A stretch of 64,000 nt of DNA, from contig NC_030677.2 of NCBI RefSeq assembly GCF_000004195.4, positions 63,370,222-63,434,221 on the forward strand, in the 5' to 3' direction. This DNA is from Xenopus tropicalis. Taxonomy: Eukaryota; Chordata; Amphibia; Anura; Pipidae. Below the pieces are notes generated by a model. The model was not told the DNA's origin and did no database searches. It was given only the letters and a program-made list of their open reading frames with translations. Position numbers and translations under genes: made by a program. Below are positions 11,067-21,725 of the stretch, one piece after another. The stretch's first letter is position 1, and the number at the start of each line of letters is the position of its first letter.

Positions 11067-11335
11067 TCGTTGCGCGCATGCACGCTCGGACGCATGCACG
11101 TCCATGGTGGGGGGGGTGCACGCATATGAATGCCAGCTGCAAGGGTCTGCCCCCCAAGCAGGAGAGCTTATCCTAGCCAGCAGAAGACCAGGGGGGGGGA
11201 ATGGAACTTGGCTGCTCTACATTTTCTAGGTACAAAGGATGGTCGGTGCACGCCCCTTTCCAAAAAAAGCAAAGATTCCAGGCAGTGTCACTACCCCTCC
11301 CAGGGTGACTCTGTACATGGAGGGTAAATGATCAG
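11067..11335. other. CpG- and G-rich stretch beside the repeat end
   Basis: Contains GCGCGCATGCACGC words, a G8 run and a G9 run. It is probably interior sequence of the repeat that begins at 10,979, but this is inference. No coding signal. Confidence 0.35.
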
Positions 11336-12970
11336 GCATATTGCAGATGTTCTAACATACACCTTGTAATGACTTGGCTACCCCCATAATTGCTCCTTGG
11401 TGTAAAATGAAACAAAATACAAGCCCGATTAGCTGGTAAATGAAAACACTAGTCGCAACCAGGCAAAAGTCAGCCTTACTGCACAGTGCCCAAAATAATG
11501 CCATGCAAAAAAAATGGAATGACAAAGCAAATAAACACTTTCATGTTTATGGACTGGAGATGCACGCACCAGGAAGGGAAGGCATATGGATTTAAGGGTG
11601 TGTCTTAATATAACATCATATAATTCTTTCACATTTGAATGAAGGGTAATATCCCTACAGTGAGCACCATTTGGGTTTTTGCTGTGCTACCATTAGTGTG
11701 GGTATGGTCTTAACATGATAAAATGAGCGTGCTTTGAAGTTGGTGCGGTTAAAAAAAAGGAGTGGTTAAAACTGTCTTTTATTATTGGCTCTCCACCATG
11801 CAGGCCAGAAAAAATCCTTCCCTCAGTACCACAGAAGTTGGACAGCACTGCAGTAGAGGATTTTCCTGAAGGAGCTCTATTAAATGCATTTTGAAGAAAA
11901 AAAAAACGTATTTTCTTGTGTCAGAATCCCCAGAAAAAACAAAAAGCAAAAAGATACTAAGTGGAGATGTCAAGAGAGGCTGGGAAACTTCAGACTCATT
12001 CACAGGATTGACAGAATTAAACTGAAATGTGATTGTAAATGTAATACAAACATGTTGGACATTTTGTTGCACTAGAAGAGGAGAGTAGCATTTTTTGAAG
12101 CAATAACAATTGTTTAAATATAGTTCAGCAAACTTGGGTCTTGCCAGATTAGCAATAGTCTAAAAAATTGTGTCAGGTCCTGTAATTGGAGAAACACAGG
12201 TCTAAATCATTGTTACATTCACTTCTGTTCTTTTTACATTCATTTTGTCATATTTATTCAACATTAATACCTAACAAGCATTTGGAAAGGATATTTATGG
12301 ATAGAAATAGATATATTATACGCAATAAAGGGTTGCTTTGCAAAATGTATAAATCAGAACTGTATATTTCTTACATTCATGGGTTTATAAAATGCTATTC
12401 TTTTCTAGTGTCAGTGTGTTGGCAGTGACATTTGATAATATTTGAATTTCTATATTGTTTTCTAATCTGTTTTTCTTGAATTCCTGGGAGTACTGTGTCA
12501 GCAGCTTTTTCAGGTACATTTAGCAAACATTTTTCTAAATACAAATCAGTAGCATATACTGGTGGGAATAAACAGTGCTTCTGTGATTTATTAAGTGCAA
12601 TGCAAAATCCTATAAATATAGAACATCCACAATCTGTCAGACAATAAGATAAAAATAGTTCATTGACCCGTAAAGCCTTAAATGATAAAATAACCTATTC
12701 CGTGCTAATAGAGAATTTCTTAGTCATGAACAATGATTTGTAGATGCATTTAACTTGCAGACATGTTGAGCAATTACAAAATATGGTTTTTGGTATCCAT
12801 TAAATACAGTGAACAGTTCTCATCTATCTTAAAAGGCAGGTCATTTGACCAGTGATTAATAATTGATGCTTCAGTAAATCAAACTAGTAAGATTTGCTGA
12901 AGAAAAGCAACACAAAACAAAGAAAAAATAATATGTAGTATATAGAATGGTATCATTCTTGCATATTATG
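11336..12970. other. Unique AT-rich sequence, no gene
   Basis: Short frames on both strands without domains. No repeat recognised. Confidence 0.45.
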
Positions 12971-12974
12971 AGGA

Positions 12975-13105
12975 TCAAAATCTTTTGTCCTACCCGATTG
13001 ATGAGACACAAAGACACAAAGCTTCTGTGATACTGGTCATCTCATCGATTTGCCATACACACGCCGAATATCAGACATAATATTGGTGCGAGTACACTTA
13101 TAAAT
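12975..13105 (-). mobile_element. Fragment of GGCCATACATG family (family O)
   Basis: Shares diverged blocks (ATCTTTTGTCC-ACCCGAT, GCCATACACACGCCGAATATC) with the inverse of the more complete element at 57,590-57,913. Ends are missing. Confidence 0.5.
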
Positions 13106-13524
13106 ATCCCATTGGAAAGAATAAAAAGTTGGTCAGTTTTCCTATAGTGAGCTCTAATCTTACATTTTGATAACTCTGCCCCTAACAGTAAAGTGTTTGT
13201 TTATACCATGATTTCATGGGCATTCATTTTAATGACTAGACCAGAAAAATGGTGGCTTGAAGAATGTTCAGTGGCCCTGATGAATTTCTATATTTTTTCC
13301 ATAATTTTAGCTTTTTTTAAAATCATATTTCTATTTAATTTGAAACTTTAGGGATCCCTGCTTTAGGGCAACCACAGCTCTCTGTGCCTCTGAAGTTGTA
13401 ATTTGCTCCTTATATGTTTTTCCCTGTGCAAGTTTCCACTATGTACTTCATTTTCTTTCAGGTTTACTGGCTCCTGATACTGGGTCCCTATTATGTATAA
13501 ATATGAGAAGAACTTGAGACTATA

Positions 13525-13612
13525 AGTACCAATGGGGACTGAGACAAATAATGTATAATCTCTATAAAGTGCGGAGTAAATGTGTTGGTGCTTTATAAAT
13601 AACAAATAACCA
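13525..13612 (+). repeat. SINE/LINE 3' tail fragment
   Basis: CTCTATAAAGTGCGGAGTAA and GTTGGTGCTTTATAAATAA match the tail at 60,400-60,450 (GTGCTGCGTACATAAGTAGC then GCTTTATAAATAAA). Confidence 0.55.
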
Positions 13613-13770
13613 GTACTAGACAGTTTTCAGTAGCTAAACAGCTTGAGTCATGAAGGGATGTAAACAATTGGTTCAAATTTGTATGAATCACAGTAGTCTG
13701 CAATTACTGTAAAAAATAGAACTAAAATCTCAGCCATAAAGCTGAAAAACTAATTTAAGAGAAAAGTAAA

Positions 13771-14659
13771 TGTAGGGACCCATAGCCCTATGCTCTTAGC
13801 CCTACACTTCATTCTCTGCTGTTGCTGAGCAGAATGTAATGTTGCCACTTTAGTTATCTGTAACTATACTCTTATTGGCCCTAGTTAGAATGACCACTTC
13901 CTGCACACTGTAATATAGTGATTTGCAGGGAGTGGGCACTTCCTCTTTGGCATTCCTATCATCCAGAGAAGGTTGCACATTGAGCCTGGGACCTCAACTA
14001 GGCCCAGAAGTCTGTGCCATAAAGGAAGCCAAATCCATCTAGTGATTCGGGGATCAGGGACCAGGGACCCCGTGAATAAGGTGTAGTCATTTGCAGGTTA
14101 GACTGTTATAGCACGCTTTAGGAGTGTGACTTAGTTCAGGGCTATTTAGCAAGAGCAGCTGGGTGCTCCAACTAAGGAGAAATTCGAGGGTTTAGTAGAC
14201 CCAAGGCTCTGCTGCCTTACTGTAGGGACCACAATGTCAGACATAGGATTCAGGCTGTTATTAACCCCTGAACCACCGTTGGCTGTAGGGATCCGGTCCA
14301 GTAAAGGCAGACACCCTTGGGACTCCTGGCTATTCCCCACATCTATCTCCACCATGGTGTCACATTGTTCTGATATTCTGCATTGACATTTGTGCTATTC
14401 TTCCTCAGTGTTGTGAGTATTAACCCTGCATATGCTGTGTACCATCAATAAACCGAGTTCTAGTTCAATATAAAAGAACCTCTGGCGTCCATAATTACAT
14501 TATATACTATCTGTGGTAGTGGAGAGTTGTAGTTCTGCAACATCTCATATGTGCAAACCTTCCATTTAGTGAAGGCCCCGCCTGTGTGTTGGAGTCACAT
14601 GTGCCCGTGCTCATACCTACTAGCCGGAATTGGCAAATACTAGCCAAGATAGGGTTACA
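13771..14659 (+). mobile_element. Solo LTR, copy 2
   Basis: The 889-bp segment begins TGTAGGGACCCATAG and ends CAAGATAGGGTTACA. The exact 4-bp duplication TAAA lies on both sides (13,767-13,770 and 14,660-14,663). It shares with copy 1 the AATAAACCRAGTTCT block, the GAACCTCTGGCG block and the GTGAAGGCCC...GTCACATGTGCCC region. It diverges considerably from copy 1 in the middle, so the two insertions belong to different subfamilies or ages. The 69-residue minus-strand frame within it has no meaning. Confidence 0.88.
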
Positions 14660-14663
14660 TAAA

Positions 14664-15266
14664 CATAACAATGTACATAAACATAAATATCACCCTATGC
14701 AAGAAAGAAGTAAACCACTTTGTTTCAAAACCTGTTCTAATTGCCTAACAATTACTAGTTGTTTTTATCTTGATGTCCTATTTATTGATATTTATTAAAT
14801 AGGGACTTTATTATGGTAAATCATTTCAAATTACTTGATATGTACTTAGAAAACTCTTTTTTGCAGTGTCCGCATGACCATTGTTTAATAAGACTCAAGT
14901 ATTGGATTCTGTAGCCAGTACACATATGACACATTTTTTCTTTATGAAAAATGATAATAATTTTGTATAACTTTGTGTCATAACGAATATTGTTCCTAGT
15001 TTTACATTAAGTAAGCTATAATTATGCACTAGTTTTGATGAAAACCGTATAAGGTATGTTTACTCCTGGCCCTCCATATGTGGAAGTAGAGAGTATTTAC
15101 CTAAAAAACAGACACTGGTTTTATTGCAATTTGCTGCTTTCTTACAGACCATTATGATTTCTAAGAGCTTATATACTTAGACACCAGACAGAAGCACAGG
15201 AGCACTAAGTGGTGCAAAAGTGTACTTTAAAAGAGCCCTGGCCGCACTTTTTAGCTCTTGTGGGAT
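14664..15266. other. AT-rich sequence, no gene
   Basis: No coding or repeat signal, except that the last ~80 bases may belong to the Harbinger-like repeat continuing after 15,760. Confidence 0.4.
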
Positions 15267-15274
15267 AAAAAAAT

Positions 15275-15752
15275 TAGGGATGTAGCGAACATCGCCAAAA
15301 ATGTTCACGAACCCGTTCGCGGACTTTCGCCAAAACTCGCGAATATTCGCGAACTTTGCGAACCCCATAGACTTCAATGGGAAGGCGAACTTTAAAACCT
15401 AGAAAAGCCATTTCTGCCCAGAAAACTGATTTTAAAGTTGTTTAAAGGGTGCCACGACCTGGATAGTGGCATGCAGGAGGGGGATCAAGGGCAAAAATTT
15501 CTCTGAAAAATACTTTGTAAAAAAAACGCAAAAAAAACCGCCAAAAAAACGCCAAAAAATAACGCCAAAAAAAAACGCAAGCTATTCCTATGTATACGCA
15601 AAGGCGAAAAACCGAAGCGAAAAAACGCGGCGGAAAAAACCGAGGCGAACCCAAAATGGCGAACATCGCCAAAAGTTCGCGAAATTGCGGACTTGCGAAC
15701 ACCCGATGTTTGCGCGAATTAGTTCGCCGGCGAACAGTTCGCTACATCTCTA
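15275..15752. mobile_element. Family B hAT-like MITE, copy 1
   Basis: 478 bp, from TAGGGATGTAGCGAAC to GTTCGCTACATCTCTA. Flanked by the 8-bp duplication AAAAAAAT (15,267-15,274; 15,753-15,760). The termini are packed with GCGAA/TTCGC motifs in both orientations, probable transposase-binding repeats. The interior has the shared block CCACGACCTGGATAGTGGCA-TGCAGGAGGGGGATC and then an AACGCC/AAAAAAC-rich stretch shared with the inverted copy at 59.6 kb. Confidence 0.92.
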
Positions 15753-15760
15753 AAAAAAAT

Positions 15761-16033
15761 CTGCTTTAAGGTTTAGAGTGCAGCGCTGGAGAGTGCAAGG
15801 TTATCCTGTCTCTAGCAGCTGCCCTCCATGCAAGTTAGAGGATGGGTAGGGGCAATAGGGCAGATTCCTACACACCCTCCCCCATCCGCCCTCTTTTGTA
15901 CAGCATTGCAGAATGCAAGAAGCACTGTATTCATCAAGGAAAAGTAGGGATAATGCTGCAACAATTCACCAATGAGAAAGGTGAATTCTGCACATCTTTT
16001 GCACCCTGCCCTGGATCTACAAAATGACCCCTC
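15761..16033 (+). mobile_element. Harbinger-like repeat, right part
   Basis: Ends CTACAAAATGACCCCT then CTA; contains TTTGCACCCTGCCCT, shared with 1,683-1,697. Family B copy 1 seems to have inserted into it, because G/C-balanced related sequence continues on both sides of that copy. Confidence 0.45.
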
Positions 16034-17076
16034 TATACTTTCTCACAAAAGTTACTTAGGTAGAGCAATCATAAAGGTGGCACAGATTCTGCAAGTGTGG
16101 GAGGTCCCATCATTACTGTTTTGTAAGTTTTGTACAGGCATTCGCCGTTTAAACAGAGCTTTCTGATGGCACCCCTTAAATGTGAAAAAAAAAATTCAAA
16201 ACAGTTAAATATTGTGTTTTGGTGGAACAATGTACTAATATTTGCTATGGTTATATTAACACAATATCTGTTGGTTTGCATACATTTTAGCTGTACAGTT
16301 ATATTTAATATTGTTAATCAATGAAAAAGATTAAAAAGCAAAAGCTGTTCCTCTAACCTCACAAATTAGCTATTAGCATGTAAAGTACTTTAAAATATGA
16401 ATTGCACTTCAGCTTAAATATCTACAATAGAACTGAGTACCAAGACTAAAACTTTCAGGTCTGTTAGGGCATTTAATGTAGCAAAGAAATGAAAATGCAA
16501 GCAGGCTGCTAGGTTAATGCAGTAAGGAATATCATTAAGAAGATCACAGTGGAATTAAATTTGCTATCACATACAGGAAACGTACTCATTCTATTGTTTA
16601 ATGCATTGAATGCTATGAAGCAGTGAGAAACCATCTACGGCACTGAAAGTGAACCTGTAGCACTGCAGCTGTTTCTGAAATCCAACCCCCCGTTATTATC
16701 CATCAGTCTGGAATTCTACATTTTTGTCACAAAAAATAATATATTCATTGATATACCGTATGGTTAATAGAGATGACATGTTTAAATCCATGTTGGTCAT
16801 AATATCATGCATATCAGGGATTTTTTTTTAAATACCTGACTTGTCAAATGCAAAAATAATCCAACTTATTTCATAACATCATAAATACCATTTAAAATCA
16901 AATATGATGTCAGGAGTTGCATAGAAAATAATTTCTCCCACAGCTTGGGCTGTATACTGCAAATTCTCAGTAAAACTACCAATCAGATTAGATTCCGTTT
17001 CATGATTTCAACAACTCCATTTAATACCTATCAATGTGTGATCTGATAAGTCATGCCATCTGTCAGAGGTACTGAT
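16034..17076. other. AT-rich sequence, no gene
   Basis: Nothing recognised; frames are short. Confidence 0.45.
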
Positions 17077-17080
17077 TTAA

Positions 17081-17489
17081 AGGAACAGTACCACCAAAAA
17101 ATGAAAATGTTTCAAAGTAATGAAAATATAGTATACTATTGCCCTGCACTGGTAACATTGGTAAGTTTGCTTCAGAAAGACTACTATAGTTTTAATAAAT
17201 ACCCTGCTGTGTAGCCATGGGGGCAGCTGAAAAAAAGGAGAAAAGGCACAGGTTAACAGATAAGCTCTGTAGACTACAATGGTATTTTATTTGTTATCTG
17301 AATGTAACCTGTGTCTTTTCTCCTTTTTTTCCAGCTTAAAAGGCTGCCTCCATAGCTACACAGCAGCTTGTTTATATAAACCATAGTAGAATTTCTAAAG
17401 CAAACACACAACTTTTACCAGCGCAGGGCAACAGTACATTACACATTAATTACATTGATACATTTTTATTTGTTGGTGTTACTGTTCAT
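17081..17489. mobile_element. T2-type MITE, palindromic (AGGAACAGTACCACC)
   Basis: TTAA, then AGGAACAGTACCACCAAAA at the left; TGGTGTTACTGTTCAT then TTAA at the right. The whole 409-bp element folds on itself: left words such as TAGTATACTATTGCCCTG, TAGCCATGGGGGCAGC and AAAAAAAGGAGAAAAG recur inverted on the right. A deleted relative is at 21,423-21,580. Confidence 0.88.
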
Positions 17490-17692
17490 TTAAGAAATGA
17501 GAGAAGAGTAGGAGAGATTTATTTATGGATTCATAAATCTAAATCTAGAGCCACATTAAATATAAGTGCATGTATGCCACTTCCCAAAACCCATGTGCAT
17601 ATAATTACTTAAAACCTAACTTACTAGTAAGTCAAATATAAAATAAGTAAAGGTAATTACAGTCATTGGCATATTGTCTAGGAGAATAAAGC

Positions 17693-18561
17693 TTGAATTC
17701 AATTCACAATACTATAAGTTTGCGCCAGCATGGTTTTATGCGTAACAGATCTTGCCAGACTAATTTAGTCGCCTTTTATGAGGAGATGAGTAGGAACCTC
17801 GATGCTGGAATGGCAGTTGATGTCATCTACTTGGACTTTGTGTTTGATACAGTACCTCACAGAAGGTTAAAGATAAAATTGAGGAATATTGGCCTAGAGT
17901 GGTGGCAAATGGAACATTTTCTAATTGGGCCAGTGTTGCTAGTGGAGTACCGCAGGGGTCAGTCCTCGGTCCTTTGCTTTTTATCTTGTTTATTAATGAC
18001 CTGGAGGTGGGCATAGACAGTACTGTTTCTATTTTGCTGACAACACTAAATTGTGCAAAAGTTCCATGCAGGATGCTGCCACTTTGCAGAGCAATTTGAC
18101 AAAATTGGAAAACTGGGCAGCAAACAGGAAAAAGCTGACAAGTGCAAAGTTATGCATTTTGGTAGAAATAATATAAACGCGAGCTATCTACTGAATGGTA
18201 GTGTGTTGGGGGTTTCCTTAATGGAAAAGGATCTAGGGGTTTTTGTAGCTAACAAGTTGTCTAATTCCAGGCAATGTCATTTGGTGGCTACTAAAGCAAA
18301 TAAAGTGCTGTCTTGTATAAAAAAGGGCATTGACCCAAGGGATGAGAACATATTTTTGCCTCTGGTAAGGCCTCACCTTGAGTATGCGGAGCAGTTTTGG
18401 GCTCCAGTCCTTAAGAAGGATATTAATGAGCTGGAGAGAGTGCAGAGACGTGCAACTAAACTGGTAAAGGGGATGGAAGATTTAAACTATGAGGTTAGAC
18501 TGTCGAGGTTAGTATACAAGCATAGTATCCAAAACTATTGTGATACTAATATCTACAGTTA
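17693..18561 (+). pseudogene. LINE reverse transcriptase (ORF2) remnant
   Basis: ORF2 of a jockey-superclade (CR1/L2/Rex-like) LINE, which copies its own RNA into target DNA. In order: QHGFMRNRSCQTNL and DVIYLDFVFDTVPHRRL near 17,730-17,870; after a frame change, ASGVPQGSVLGPLLFILFIND at about 17,935-18,000; the catalytic box as FADNTKLCK at 18,033-18,059 in another frame; then LVRPHLEYAEQFWAPVLKKD and ELERVQRRATKLVKG near 18,360-18,470. The family's catalytic FADD is FADN here, so the second aspartate is lost. At least two frameshifts separate the blocks and the N-terminal endonuclease is absent. It is dead. Confidence 0.9.
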
Positions 18562-18863
18562 GGGGCTCATGCAAACGCTCTGAGCATATTTTCGCTGATT
18601 TTTTCGGGCATCCGCACGGCTTTTTCGTACGCCGCACGACTTTTTCGGACATTTGCACGAAAAAATCGGACATTTTTTACCGCTGTTTACAATTGCTCAG
18701 TACGAAAATTTCGTGACTTTCGGATCGCCAATACGATATTATCGTGACTAATACGATTTTTTCGTAAGCATTTTCATGATATTTGCGATCTTCCGAAATT
18801 TTTGTTTCCAATACGATTTTTTCCCATTCGTGATTCGGATTCGTGGATTAGTAAATGTGCCCC
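18562..18863. mobile_element. PIF/Harbinger-like MITE inserted in the LINE
   Basis: 302 bp, beginning GGGGCTCATGCAAACGC and ending ATTAGTAAATGTGCCCC; ends are inverted copies of a GGGGCNCATTTACTAA-type terminus. Flanking TTA on both sides (18,559-18,561; 18,864-18,866) is the 3-bp duplication typical of PIF/Harbinger. The interior is a series of TTTTTCG/CGAAAA words. Confidence 0.88.
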
Positions 18864-19004
18864 TTAGTATTGATGTTGGTATATATAGTTTATGTATTTG
18901 AGTGTATAGATTGGTAAGTATAGGTTTGTGTGTGCTGGGTTTACTTGGATGGGTTGAATTTGATGGTCTTTTTCAATCCTATGTAACTGAATTAGGAGTG
19001 ATTA

Positions 19005-19310
19005 GGAATTCCCTCGGCATTGACACAATAAGAGCAATAGCTCTCTGTGCACTAGTGATGCAGCCACCCCTGACCCCTTCAAAAGCAGGAAAGGTAAGTG
19101 GTGGGGGGCAGTATTGCAGTAGTTACCTCAGGGCAACTAAGGGTATAGAACCTCCCCTGCCCCAGGTCCCAAGCATCCCTAATAACAGGTCCATACCTGT
19201 ATTAACATATCTACATCATGATTTCTCCCCTGTTCACACAGAAGCATTCATACAATTTTTTCCCCATTCATGCCTCTGTTTCTCTCTGTCCTATCTTTAG
19301 CCAGTCTCTT
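19005..19310. other. No gene; short family A relic inside
   Basis: A frame of 132 codons runs through the LINE tail into this region but has no domain. Bases 19,155-19,205 (CAGGTCCCAAGCATCC, then ACAGGTCCATACCTGTA) are a right end of family A. Confidence 0.5.
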
Positions 19311-21150
19311 ATGCAGCCCTTGCTATCTGATTCCTCTATTTAAGTGTTCTCCCACTCACCGATGCTCCCAATTTGTCAAATGAAGAGCCAGCTCTTCTCA
19401 CACTAATTCTTTGTAAAATAAGGAAGCAGCTTCGTTTTCTTACATATCATAAATTCAAAGGTCAGTTCTCCCACTTCTACCTATGTGTGTCTTATTTTAT
19501 GACATACTATTCCTAAAGAGATATTTGAACTAGTACTTTTCAAATTTTAAGTATTTTCTGCACATATTCAATCAAACTCAATATTTAGTTCAATTACAAA
19601 TGTTCTATTTCTCCCACTCTACAACTTTACACCATAATTAACATTTACCCATTCAACAGGGATGTCACTTTTGCTTGTAAGGTTTTATATACTTCCATCT
19701 CTTCACCTGAAAAGCAGGTGGAAAAAAAAAGATTGTGATTTAGAATGAAAAGTGATAACATTGACCTTTGTAGGAAAATGAACCCATTCAATGTTTCTGT
19801 CTTTTACAAAAGACAAATGCACAGTAGGTATTTAATTCATTGGGTCTCAGAGATCTATTGAAATTTTGAAAACGATAACAAACAAATAACATCAAAGGTG
19901 ACGAATTTGGTATAAAACATTTGACCAGTTCATGTGTAAGACCTTTTTAAAATGCTCTGTCAGCAGTATGCTATTAAGAGGTGAAAAGAAGTATTTAAAG
20001 ATGAGCTCCCGCTGTGCCGTATGGCACTGAGCTTCCTGCAGAGTGTAAAAAAAAGTGCAAAGATGGAACTGAGAACCTCCTACACCGCAAAGGAATAACT
20101 TTCATCTTCTTTTCATAGATAATGCCCTTTGAAAGGGAAAAAAGAAAATGTAGCAAATATGAAGCAGTGGGCATATTGCATTTGTGAGGAAAGTATTGAT
20201 TAACTAAAAGTTCAGTTTGATGCCTGGAACAATATATACCTTCTGCGAGGAGTAATCCTCCTTAAAATAATGTTAAAGATATTATTTTGTTACAATATAT
20301 TGAAGGGAATTAAATAATGATGAAAGTTAAAGTTCACATTTGCAAAGTAACACCTTTAAAAGAGAGAGAGGGGAGAAAAAGAAATAAAGAAAACTAATCT
20401 AGTGGAATACACAAGTTGAAATAAATGTGGAAAGGTCACTGCTTGGAAAGGATATAGCCATGATTTATATATTGCATTTAAAATAAGAAAGCCTTGGCCA
20501 GCAAAACACTGCCTTTTCATTGACTGAGTGAATTCATAAAATCCCCAAACAGGGAGTTGCTCTAAAACAAGCACTGCTGTATTGTGCAGAATATCTTTAA
20601 TTTAGTTACTTTTTAAAGCATGACATTAATAAATATCACTGCCACGCAACCGACCTAGGCTCTTCATATGTACAGAAGGCAAATATGGAGATATCTAGGC
20701 ATGTACCCCATTGATTGAACATTGTAGTCAGAATCGCATTTTCAAAATATTTTTTCATAAAAATAAGTTCATTGGTACAACATACACAAAACACTAAAAC
20801 CTATAGTAAGTACCAACTACCCCTGTTGCAAACTCACCATACACATAATCCCCTGCACCATGTTCCTTTTACTCGTGGTTGTCATAGGGCATGTCCACAT
20901 TGTGGCATCGAATCAGATGCAATAATCAGAACATGTCTAAAATGACACCTAATCAGCCATTAAACTCTCCCGTCTTATAGATTGTCTTATTTGATTCTAG
21001 ATTATGACAACCTCATCTGCTGGTTGGTTAAGTTTCAAAGCTAAGGGAGGAGTGTGCATAGTGCCACACCAATCATATTGCAGCAGATGTTTCAGCAACA
21101 AGCAATTTTCTGTAGGTCACTTTTTGATATTGTTGTGTTTAAATACCATA
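19311..21150. other. Unique AT-rich sequence, no gene
   Basis: No recurring repeat or exon candidate. Reading frames stay short throughout. Confidence 0.45.
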
Positions 21151-21154
21151 AAGA

Positions 21155-21235
21155 ATTATGTGTAGATATATGCACTGGAGTTTGTTTGAAGAGGTTGAAC
21201 TTGATGGACTTTCAACCTAAATTAAGCATGCAATT
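21155..21235 (+). mobile_element. LINE 3' tail fragment
   Basis: ATATGCACTGGAGTTTGTTTG then GGTTGAACTTGATGGACTTT and TCAACCT are the CR1/L2-like 3' end seen at 34.4 and 56.4 kb. Confidence 0.75.
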
Positions 21236-21422
21236 ATATCCCAATAAGAAATATTTCAGAGGAATGCTACATATGCAACTTAAAATGCTGTCAAAAAATT
21301 GAACAACACTGAGAACATTTGTACCAATCAATGATTAACAGCAACCAACCAATAATTAACTATAAATAGGTTTTTATATGCTCTTATAAAAAATATAAAC
21401 CACAGCTCTCGCATAAGCTTAA

Positions 21423-21580
21423 AGGAAAAGAAACAACCAAAAGATCAATGTTTTAAAGTAATTCAAATATAATATACTATTATCTGCTATGTAAACCTGT
21501 ATCTTTTCTCCTTTTTACAGCAGCCTGTTTATATAAATGATAGTATTCTTTATGAAACAACACACAGCAACTTCGGGCTA
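21423..21580 (+). mobile_element. T2-type MITE, internally deleted
   Basis: TTAA then AGGAAAAGAAACAACCAAAA; continues with TAATATACTATTATC, ATCTTTTCTCCTTTTT and AGCAGCCTGTTTATATAAA, matching the element at 17,081 with the middle removed. Confidence 0.7.
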
Positions 21581-21725
21581 CTTCAGAAGGCAACTTGTGT
21601 TTCCCTGCCAGCAGGTTACATTATTGCCGGTGCAAAAACATTTGCAGGAGATTAGTCGCCTGCTGTAGCGCAAATTTACAGCGAGCAGCTAATCTTCTTG
21701 CCTGCCAGGGCCCTAAAACACTTTT
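21581..21725. repeat. Repeat fragment with GCGAGCAGCTAATC motif
   Basis: CAGGAGATTAGTCGCCTGCT and its partial inverse AGCGAGCAGCTAATCTTCTTG form an imperfect palindrome; words such as CTGCCAGCAGG and CTGCCAGGGCCC flank it. Probably part of another MITE. Confidence 0.4.

Larger units (their letters stand above)
17690..18990 (+). mobile_element. CR1/L2-like LINE, 5'-truncated, split by a Harbinger MITE
   Basis: Carries the reverse transcriptase from the palm region to the end of ORF2, then the 3' UTR and the tail GGTTGAATTTGATGGTC-TTTTTCAATCCTATGTAACTG. The MITE at 18,562-18,863 interrupts the 3' part; removing it joins ACAGTTA to GTATTGATGTT, matching the uninterrupted copy at 34.33 kb. Confidence 0.9.
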
